From positions 1 to 9,807 of the forward strand of contig JAJFMM010000164.1 in assembly GCA_021772165.1 (NCBI GenBank): a DNA stretch of 9,807 bases, given 5' to 3'. Below the pieces are notes generated by a model. The model had not been told where the DNA came from and did not search any database. It worked only from the letters and a program-made list of their open reading frames with translations. The DNA is from Chlamydiota bacterium. Its GTDB lineage: Bacteria > Chlamydiota > Chlamydiia > Chlamydiales > SM23-39. This document shows, in pieces, positions 1 through 5,341 of the stretch. A program made the translations under genes and the position numbers. Each line of letters starts with the position of its first letter. Position 1 is the stretch's first letter.

Positions 1-1278
1 GAGTTCATCAATCTCATCTTTTTCAGCGCCGCGCTCCAGCAGAAGAACACGCGCACGCTCGACAGCTTCTGTCAGAAGATCGATCAGTTTTTCGGTATCG
101 CCGGAGCGCGTCTTGAATTTCTTGCCATCCGCTCCGAGCACGAGACCAAAACCAACATGATCTACTCTGGTAACAAAGGGATCGAGCCAGCCCACTTTCT
201 CTGCGGCCTGAAAGACCATCTGAAAATGCTGGTTCTGTCCAACGTCTGTTACATAGATGATCCGATCTGCCTGATCGGTGAAAATGCGGTAGCGAAGAGC
301 TGCCATATCTGTTGTATCGTAATTGAAGCCGCCATCTGATTTCTGAATCATCATAGGAAGAGGCTGCCCTTCTCGATTGACAAAGCCCTCGAGAAAGACG
401 CACTTGGCGCCATTGGAGAGGGTGACATGTCCTTTCTGCTCGAGCTCTGCAACGACTTCTTTGAGAAAAGGGTTATAGAACGACTCGCCACGCTCTTGAA
501 TCTGCACATCGAGTAGATCGTAGATCTCCTGGAATCCTTGTCGAGACACATCACAGATGATCTTCCAGGAGCGCATCGCATTGGGCTCGCCGCTCTGCAG
601 CTGGACAACTTCGAGTTGTGATCGCTTTTTGAAGTCTGGATCTTCATCGAACTGTTTTTTCGATGCGCGATACCAGCCCATCAGAGCATCTAATGTCGTC
701 GGCTCCACACCTTCTAACACTCCGGAGGCGTGCTCCTTCATGTAGGTGATCAGCATTCCGAATTGCGTACCCCAATCTCCGATATGGTTGAGACGTAGAA
801 CGTCTTGCCCGAGAAATTCGAACAGGCGTGCGAGGCAATCGCCGATGATCGTCGAGCGAATATGGCCAACGTGCAGCTCTTTTGCGATGTTCGGGGAAGA
901 AAATTCAACGATCACTTTTTCGCTTTTCTCAGGAGGAGAGGCTCCTAGGAGAGGATCCAATAGCAGCTTCTGCACCTCATTCGACAAGAAATCAGAGGTA
1001 AGCGTGAGGTTCAAAAAGCCGGGTCCCGCGATTTCGATCTTCTCTGAAGAGTTGCGCGTCGTTGTATCTAGGGCATTGGAGATCGCTTGCGCCACTTCGC
1101 GCGGATTTTTTTTGACGATCTTAGACAAGCGCATCGCGCTGTTGCACTGATAGTGGCCAAAGCCCTCTTGCTGACAGGGTGCGAGATCCGCTTTGGCTTC
1201 CTGCTCTGAAAGTTCGGGAAACGCGCGTCCGATCGCACCTGTAAAAGAGGCCTCCAGATCTTGAAGAAGCGTTTTCAT
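1..1278 (-). CDS. argS: Arginyl-tRNA synthetase, N-terminal 426 codons (C-terminus beyond window edge)
   Basis: Class I aminoacyl-tRNA synthetase that charges tRNA-Arg with arginine in the cytoplasm. Translating the minus strand from the ATG at 1278-1276 gives an open frame to base 1, exactly 426 codons with no stop. Visible in order are an N-terminal additional domain (about residues 1-110), the HIGH-type signature HVGH at 136-139, the NHIGDWGTQFG motif at 164-174, and near 386-394 KKFKTRSGD, which stands where other class I enzymes have KMSKS. Lack of a canonical KMSKS is normal for bacterial ArgS. E. coli ArgS has 577 residues, so about 150, including the anticodon-binding DALR domain, should lie left of the window. 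The start overlaps the stop of the upstream leucine dehydrogenase gene by one base (TAATG), which suggests translational coupling and co-transcription. The family call is secure; only the 3' part is unseen. Confidence 0.96.
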   Translation of the reverse strand, partial: MKTLLQDLEASFTGAIGRAFPELSEQEAKADLAPCQQEGFGHYQCNSAMRLSKIVKKNPREVAQAISNALDTTTRNSSEKIEIAGPGFLNLTLTSDFLSNEVQKLLLDPLLGASPPEKSEKVIVEFSSPNIAKELHVGHIRSTIIGDCLARLFEFLGQDVLRLNHIGDWGTQFGMLITYMKEHASGVLEGVEPTTLDALMGWYRASKKQFDEDPDFKKRSQLEVVQLQSGEPNAMRSWKIICDVSRQGFQEIYDLLDVQIQERGESFYNPFLKEVVAELEQKGHVTLSNGAKCVFLEGFVNREGQPLPMMIQKSDGGFNYDTTDMAALRYRIFTDQADRIIYVTDVGQNQHFQMVFQAAEKVGWLDPFVTRVDHVGFGLVLGADGKKFKTRSGDTEKLIDLLTEAVERARVLLLERGAEKDEIDEL

Positions 1279-2456
1279 TAGCCTTCAGCTGAGTGGTGAA
1301 AAACAGGGCTAAGCAAACGCTTGCCAATCCCATACTTTATACGGTAGTCAGCTAAAGAAAGTGCAGCTGTTTGTGTTGAGTCACTGCTCTTTTCAGCAAT
1401 TTCATAGATTGCAGTGAGGCAATCGTAAATTTTGCTTACTTTTGCGCGTGGATACGATGGATGATAACCCATTTCCTCAAGTTCTGCTGAAACATTGAGA
1501 AGACCACCCGCGTTGATCACGAAGTCAGGTGCGTAGAGAATCCCGCGCTCTTTTAGAGCTAGCGCATGCATGTCTCGATAAAGCTGATTGTTCGCACCAC
1601 CCGCAATCGCTTTGCAGCGGAAGTGCGGTAGAGTCTGATCGTTGATGATGCCGCCTAGAGCACAAGGAGCGAGAATGTCACACTCAACAGAGAGAATCTG
1701 ATCGAGAGGAACTGTTTTCGCACCGTAGCGAATCGCCAAGCGCTGCGTTTTAATTGGGTCTGCATCGGAAAAGATAAGATCCGCGCCAGCCCAGAAAAGA
1801 TATTCTGCTAGGTTTGAGCCAACATTACCAAGGCCCTGAATGGCAATCGTGCGACCTTCTAGAGAATCTGTGCCGAACAGTTTTTTCGCAGCAGACTGAA
1901 TCCCGCGGAACACACCCCAAGCCGTAAACGGTCCCGGATCTCCACTACTCTTTGCGTGAGGAAGACCTACGACATATTTCGTCGCGCGACGAACGATCTT
2001 GCAATCTTCCGGCGTGCAGCCCACATCTTCTGCGCAAATATAGCTTCCCTTGAGCGTATCGACGGCAGCGCCAAAGGCAAGAAGCTTCTCTGGAGTCTTG
2101 TCTTGCTTAGGATCTGCGATGATTACGCTTTTGCCTCCGCCATAGCCAACTTCTGCGATGGCCGATTTATAGGTCATCCCTTTAGAGAGGCGAAGAGCAT
2201 CTTCAAGAGCTTCATTGAAAGAAGCGTATGGCTGGATACGCGTACCACCGAGAGCAGGTCCTAGAGTGGTGTCATGAATGGCGATGATGGCGGTGAGCTT
2301 TGATTTTTCTTCTGTGATTTTTAGTACTTGCTCATAGCCCTTGATCGGCAGCCGTTCTATCTGCAGTTGTTGAGGCGGAGACAGCTTCTTCCCTTCTTGA
2401 ATCAGTGCAGAAAGGCACTTTTTCGCATCGACAGCTTCTTGATCTAAGACTTGCAT
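1278..2456 (-). CDS. ldh: Leucine dehydrogenase (Glu/Leu/Phe/Val dehydrogenase family)
   Basis: NAD-dependent oxidative deaminase, most likely converting L-leucine and other branched-chain amino acids to 2-oxo acids, or the reverse amination. Residues 66-73 (GPALGGTR) and the lysines in MTYK (K97) and GGGKS (K109) match the substrate-binding and catalytic lysines of the family. GLGNVG at 208-213 is the Rossmann dinucleotide loop, followed by an acidic FSDAD at 229-233. NAGGLLNV at 315-322 is the conserved C-terminal motif. The 392 residues exceed the usual 350-365 by about 30; the excess is a Lys/Gln-rich N-terminal extension before the conserved core starts near residue 32. The ATG at 2456 is supported by GAGGAG eight bases upstream. 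The sequence resembles chlamydial Ldh (CT773) as I remember it. argS follows with a TAATG overlap. Substrate preference (Leu against Val or Phe) cannot be read from sequence alone. Confidence 0.9.
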   Translation of the reverse strand: MQVLDQEAVDAKKCLSALIQEGKKLSPPQQLQIERLPIKGYEQVLKITEEKSKLTAIIAIHDTTLGPALGGTRIQPYASFNEALEDALRLSKGMTYKSAIAEVGYGGGKSVIIADPKQDKTPEKLLAFGAAVDTLKGSYICAEDVGCTPEDCKIVRRATKYVVGLPHAKSSGDPGPFTAWGVFRGIQSAAKKLFGTDSLEGRTIAIQGLGNVGSNLAEYLFWAGADLIFSDADPIKTQRLAIRYGAKTVPLDQILSVECDILAPCALGGIINDQTLPHFRCKAIAGGANNQLYRDMHALALKERGILYAPDFVINAGGLLNVSAELEEMGYHPSYPRAKVSKIYDCLTAIYEIAEKSSDSTQTAALSLADYRIKYGIGKRLLSPVFHHSAEG

Positions 2457-2483
2457 CAGCTCGGCTCCTCAGTTTATGAGCAG

Positions 2484-2499
2484 ACCCTCAAAAAAGGGT
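2484..2499 (-). promoter_or_regulatory. Small hairpin in the ldh leader
   Basis: ACCCT (2484-2488) and AGGGT (2495-2499) can pair across a six-base loop in the predicted ldh 5' leader. A second weak pairing, CTCA/TGAG at 2468-2480, covers part of the GAGGAG ribosome-binding site (2470-2465). These might modulate ldh translation. The evidence is base pairing by eye only, and no known riboswitch class is recognised. Confidence 0.2.
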
Positions 2500-2560
2500 A
2501 AACTCAAATTTTGAATTGGCGAAAGCGCACTTCCGCATATTTTCTTAAAAAGTTTGAAAA

Positions 2561-2589
2561 ACTATACCATTGAACCTTCCGTAACGCAA
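2561..2589 (-). promoter_or_regulatory. Putative sigma-70-type promoter for ldh-argS
   Basis: On the minus strand, TTGCGT (2589-2584) and TATAGT (2566-2561) are separated by exactly 17 bases. Transcription would start near 2554, leaving a leader of about 98 bases before the ldh ATG. The -35 box has a good TTG but a weak second half. Identified by eye. Confidence 0.5.
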
Positions 2590-2599
2590 GAAGGTTGAA
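2570..2599. promoter_or_regulatory. Inverted repeat around the -35 box of the ldh promoter (possible operator)
   Basis: TTGAACCTTC at 2570-2579 is mirrored by GAAGGTTGAA at 2590-2599, nine of ten positions complementary, with a 10-base centre that contains most of the predicted -35 box. One arm lies in the promoter spacer and the other just upstream of -35, as expected for a repressor site. It could also matter for the divergent gene at 2705. A chance hairpin is not excluded. Confidence 0.35.
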
Positions 2600-2704
2600 T
2601 GTTATTACCCGCTCTGTCATAGTGTCGGCCTGAATCAGGGGCATATCTATTCTAGTTTAGCAACCTTATAAAAAGATTCAACTATTTGCAGGAGAGCCTC
2701 TTAA

Positions 2705-3445
2705 ATGCCTGGAGCCGCGATGACAACAGCTCTTACGATTACAAGTGAGCAAAAAAGTGAACTGCTAAAGTTCATCAAAAAAAATCGAAATGCCGATCTC
2801 GTAACGGTTTATCTCGCTTTTATCGAGGAAAAGCACGGCATGAAGCCCGTTCTATTCCCTAGAGAAAAGACGATCTACCAGAGCCTAGAAACGCTTCTCA
2901 AAAAATTAGAAGCAGATGGAAAGCTCTGGCGCGAAACAGAAATTACCATTCAGTTCGGACAGCAAAGCGTCAATGCCGAGACAAAGAAAATTTATATTTG
3001 CCCCTTTACTGGGAAAGTTTTTGGCGACAACACGCACCCCAATCCTCAAGATGCGATCTATGACTGGGTATCTAAATGCCCTGAAAACACAGAGCGCGTT
3101 GGCGGATTGCCCGCAAAACGCTTTTTGGTCTCCGAAGATCCTGAAGTGATTCGCAACTACATTAGTGAGCGAAAAGCCTCTGTGAAAAAAGTTGTATACT
3201 CTTCTGCGCTGACCGGCAAGCTGTTCAACAGCAAAAATGCTGTGATTGAAGACTTCAAGAACAATCACGTCAAAGTGATGACGATGATTGAAGTGCAGAA
3301 CCAGAACCGCTTCCAGATTGACGAGCAGTTCCTAGAGTTCATCCAGAAGCACCTAAACGAAGAGATGATTTCAGCGTTCGTTGAAGCCCTCTCTAACCAC
3401 AAAGAGTTTGAGACCTACTTAATGAAGTGGGTTGACTCTGAATAG
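2705..3445 (+). CDS. Conserved protein of unknown function (chlamydial CT538-like by position)
   Basis: 246 residues, soluble, no signal peptide or membrane segment. I do not recognise a function. Residues 15-78 are helical and end in a LETLLKKLEADGKLWRE stretch that resembles the second half of a winged-helix fold. Two segments, ICPFTGKVFGD (98-108) and SSALTGKLFNS (166-176), share a K-x-x-Y-x(4)-TGK-x-F core and look like an internal duplication. The C-terminus (205-243) is helical. Placement immediately before tsaE and a dnaQ-type gene matches my memory of CT538 in Chlamydia, a conserved hypothetical possibly in the DUF2709 family. Two starts are possible: ATG 2705 with GGAG ten bases upstream, or ATG 2720 with GGAG five bases upstream; the second has the better spacing. 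It probably heads the operon, since tsaE begins 17 bases after its stop. Confidence 0.85.
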   Translation: MPGAAMTTALTITSEQKSELLKFIKKNRNADLVTVYLAFIEEKHGMKPVLFPREKTIYQSLETLLKKLEADGKLWRETEITIQFGQQSVNAETKKIYICPFTGKVFGDNTHPNPQDAIYDWVSKCPENTERVGGLPAKRFLVSEDPEVIRNYISERKASVKKVVYSSALTGKLFNSKNAVIEDFKNNHVKVMTMIEVQNQNRFQIDEQFLEFIQKHLNEEMISAFVEALSNHKEFETYLMKWVDSE

Positions 3446-3462
3446 AGCCCCGCAATACAGCT

Positions 3463-3888
3463 ATGCAAACGAACACCACCCTTTTTCTGGATTGCCCCGA
3501 GGCGACCCAATCGTTTGCGATGCGCCTTGCGCCCAGCCTCCCCATCAAGACAGTCATTGCTCTCTATGGGGATCTGGGAGCGGGGAAAACCACCTTTATG
3601 CAAGGCCTAGTCCGAGGTCTTGGAGGCTTTGATGAGATGGTTCAAAGCCCTACCTTTACGTTTCTTCACCCCTATTCGACCAAGCCCCCGATCTACCATT
3701 TTGACCTCTACCGACTCACAAAACCGAACGACTTTCTTGCGATGGGCTTTGAAGAGACCTTTGAGAAAGAGGCAATCGTGGCCATTGAGTGGCCAGAGAG
3801 AATTGCATCCCTCCTCACCTTCCCCCACCTTGAGATCCGACTCTCTCACGCAGAACTTGGGCGAAATCTGGAGATGAAATGGACCTAA
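3463..3888 (+). CDS. tsaE: tRNA threonylcarbamoyladenosine biosynthesis ATPase TsaE (YjeE)
   Basis: P-loop ATPase that works with TsaB and TsaD in the last step of t6A37 formation on ANN-decoding tRNAs, in the cytoplasm. At 141 residues it is about the usual length (~150). The Walker A sequence GDLGAGKTT lies at 36-44. The family signatures SPTF (62-65), YHFDLYRL (78-85) and EWPER (109-113) are all present, so the active site looks intact. The start at 3463 fits the Walker A position; its ribosome-binding site is weak, which suggests dependence on translation of the gene that ends 17 bases earlier. The stop overlaps the engB start by 10 bases. In Chlamydia the tsaE homologue (CT537) is, from memory, directly next to the dnaQ-like CT536; here engB sits between them. 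tsaB and tsaD are not in the window. Confidence 0.93.
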   Translation: MQTNTTLFLDCPEATQSFAMRLAPSLPIKTVIALYGDLGAGKTTFMQGLVRGLGGFDEMVQSPTFTFLHPYSTKPPIYHFDLYRLTKPNDFLAMGFEETFEKEAIVAIEWPERIASLLTFPHLEIRLSHAELGRNLEMKWT

Positions 3889-4478
3889 CCTTTGTAACCT
3901 CAGCGCTCGAGCCAGAAACCTGGCCCACCCTGCTCGACGCGAAAGGCGAAGCGCTCCCGGAGATCGCCCTAGCCGGACGATCCAATGTAGGAAAATCGAC
4001 CTTCCTCAACCTACTCGCCGGCAAGAAAACGATGGCAAAAGTCTCCTCTACTCCCGGCAAAACGCAACGGATCGTTTTTTTTAAGGCAGATGAGCGGCTA
4101 ACCCTTGTGGATCTCCCCGGCTACGGCTTTGCAAAAGCGCCCACACATCTCCAAGCCGAATGGTCTAAAGCGATCGACACCTACCTCCATGAGCGCACCC
4201 CACTCAAACTTCTCGTCCTTCTACTCGACATTCGCCGAAGCCTCGGGCCCGAAGATATAAAAATGTTCACCTGGGCCAAAAGCGCTTCCATAGAAGTTTT
4301 GCCCGTATTTACAAAAACAGATATGCTCTCCAGGAATGAGTATGAGCGATGTAAAACAAAAGTACTCAATGAATTAACCCCCTATTTACCCTCTCAAACG
4401 ATCGACGTATTCAATGTACCCGCTCCTAGACGAATCGTTTGGACAATCCTGACAAAAAAACTCTATGCAACTCTCTGA
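3879..4478 (+). CDS. engB: Ribosome biogenesis GTP-binding protein EngB/YsxC
   Basis: Small TRAFAC-class GTPase required for assembly of the large ribosomal subunit. In 199 residues the GTPase motifs appear in order: G1 GRSNVGKST at 33-41, G2 around STPGKTQ at 57-63, G3 DLPGYGFA at 78-85 and G4 TKTD at 145-148. The GYGFA after G3 is diagnostic of EngB. The usual G5 (an SA-type motif followed by a glycine and helix) is not evident: residues 176-186 read DVFNVPAPRRI, so the C-terminal guanine-contact loop is diverged. The ATG at 3879 lies within the 3' end of tsaE (10-base overlap), and the 3' end overlaps the exonuclease gene by 14 bases, pointing to one co-translated operon. Confidence 0.93.
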   Translation: MDLTFVTSALEPETWPTLLDAKGEALPEIALAGRSNVGKSTFLNLLAGKKTMAKVSSTPGKTQRIVFFKADERLTLVDLPGYGFAKAPTHLQAEWSKAIDTYLHERTPLKLLVLLLDIRRSLGPEDIKMFTWAKSASIEVLPVFTKTDMLSRNEYERCKTKVLNELTPYLPSQTIDVFNVPAPRRIVWTILTKKLYATL

Positions 4479-5211
4479 TCAAGTTTTTATCTGCCTCGAC
4501 TGCGAATCGACAGGCCTAGACCCCGAAACAGACCGCGCTATTGAAGTTGCTGCTACTCTTTTTACATTCAAAGAAGTTTTACAAAAGTACGAAACCCTCC
4601 TCGACCCTGAATGCCCGATCCCAAAAGCTTCACAAGAGATTCATAAGATCTCGCAGGAGATGATCGCAGGCAAGCCTAAGATCCGCGAAATCCTACCCCA
4701 CCTGATCGAAATGATCGCAGGACACATCCTGGTAGGCCACGGCATCGCCTTCGACATCGCCCTGATCGCCAACGAGGCAAAGCGGTTCCAGATCCCCTGC
4801 AGAATCCAAAGCCAGCCCTCTATCGACACCCTCCGCCTGGCACGCCTCTATGGCGGGAGCCCCGTCAACTCCCTCGAGAGACTCCGGGAGCACTTCAATA
4901 TCCAGTCAGAAGGCGCCCACAGAGCTATGAGCGATGTCACTGTCAATATCGAGGTCTTCAAACAACTAACAAAAAACTTCAATACAACCGAACAGATCTT
5001 TAAAACTCTTCAAAAGCCGATTAAATTAAAAGCTATGCCCCTCGGCAAACACAAAGGAAGACGCTTTGAAGAAATTCCTGTAGAGTATCTTCTCTGGGCT
5101 GAAAAAAAAGACTTTGATCAAGATCTCCTCTACTCGATCCGCTCTGAGCTGCGCAGTCGAAAAAAAGGCAATCATTTTGAGCAGGCCTCCAATCCATTCT
5201 CTAATCTATAA
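4465..5211 (+). CDS. DnaQ-family DEDDh 3'-5' exonuclease with C-terminal DUF3820-like domain
   Basis: Probable metal-dependent 3'-5' exonuclease, related to the proofreading epsilon subunit of DNA polymerase III. The DEDDh set is complete: D12 and E14 in LDCEST, D97 in GHGIAFDIAL, and H152 with D157 in HRAMSDVTV. Residues 190-232 (MPLGKHKGRRFEEIP, then YLLWAEK) match the small DUF3820 domain seen at the C-terminus of some DnaQ-like proteins and of the chlamydial second DnaQ copy (CT536 type, from memory). That domain suggests a repair or accessory nuclease rather than the replicative epsilon subunit, but this is inference. The 248-residue product overlaps engB by 14 bases. No hairpin terminator follows; the next 60 bases are very AT-rich. 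Confidence 0.88.
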   Translation: MQLSDQVFICLDCESTGLDPETDRAIEVAATLFTFKEVLQKYETLLDPECPIPKASQEIHKISQEMIAGKPKIREILPHLIEMIAGHILVGHGIAFDIALIANEAKRFQIPCRIQSQPSIDTLRLARLYGGSPVNSLERLREHFNIQSEGAHRAMSDVTVNIEVFKQLTKNFNTTEQIFKTLQKPIKLKAMPLGKHKGRRFEEIPVEYLLWAEKKDFDQDLLYSIRSELRSRKKGNHFEQASNPFSNL

Positions 5212-5242
5212 AATATTTACATTATAGTTTAATTAAATTTAA

Positions 5243-5265
5243 TTAAATCAAAAGACTTGATTTAA
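5243..5265. promoter_or_regulatory. AT-rich inverted repeat upstream of the first cassette promoter
   Basis: TTAAATCAA (5243-5251) and TTGATTTAA (5257-5265) are perfect 9-base complements around a 5-base centre, ending 10 bases before the -35 box. The surrounding 5212-5275 consists almost only of A and T, including two copies of TTTAATTAAA. It could be an activator or repressor site or act as an UP element. Confidence 0.35.
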
Positions 5266-5275
5266 CTTAATTATC

Positions 5276-5304
5276 TTGACCCATCACTTCTGCTTAACTA
5301 TAAT
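5276..5304 (+). promoter_or_regulatory. Promoter of cassette 1 gene
   Basis: TTGACC (5276-5281) and a perfect TATAAT (5299-5304) are separated by 17 bases, close to the housekeeping-sigma consensus. Predicted initiation near 5311 leaves a leader of about 30 bases. The AT-rich block immediately upstream could strengthen it. Confidence 0.8.
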
Positions 5305-5329
5305 AATTCGTGTTTAAGGAAACTAATAC

Positions 5330-5341
5330 AAGGATGTAAAC
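5330..5341 (+). promoter_or_regulatory. Shine-Dalgarno with embedded ATG-TAA start-stop
   Basis: AAGGA sits seven bases before the ATG at 5342. It runs into ATGTAA (5334-5339), a start codon followed directly by a stop, two bases ahead of the real start. Cassette 2 has the same arrangement (7251-7256), and cassette 3 has ATGTGA (8630-8635) with the same spacing. Confidence 0.55.

Noticed and set aside
1956..2264. Plus-strand open frame opposite leucine dehydrogenase
   Set aside because: The minus-strand frame has all dehydrogenase motifs; the plus-strand product has none.
2641..2704. Promoter with TATAAA at 2667-2672 for the operon starting at 2705
   Set aside because: No acceptable -35 box at 16-18 bases upstream; a promoter surely exists in this gap but I cannot place it with support.
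5212..5242. Terminator after the exonuclease gene
   Set aside because: Only AT-rich sequence without a GC-containing stem or T-tract.
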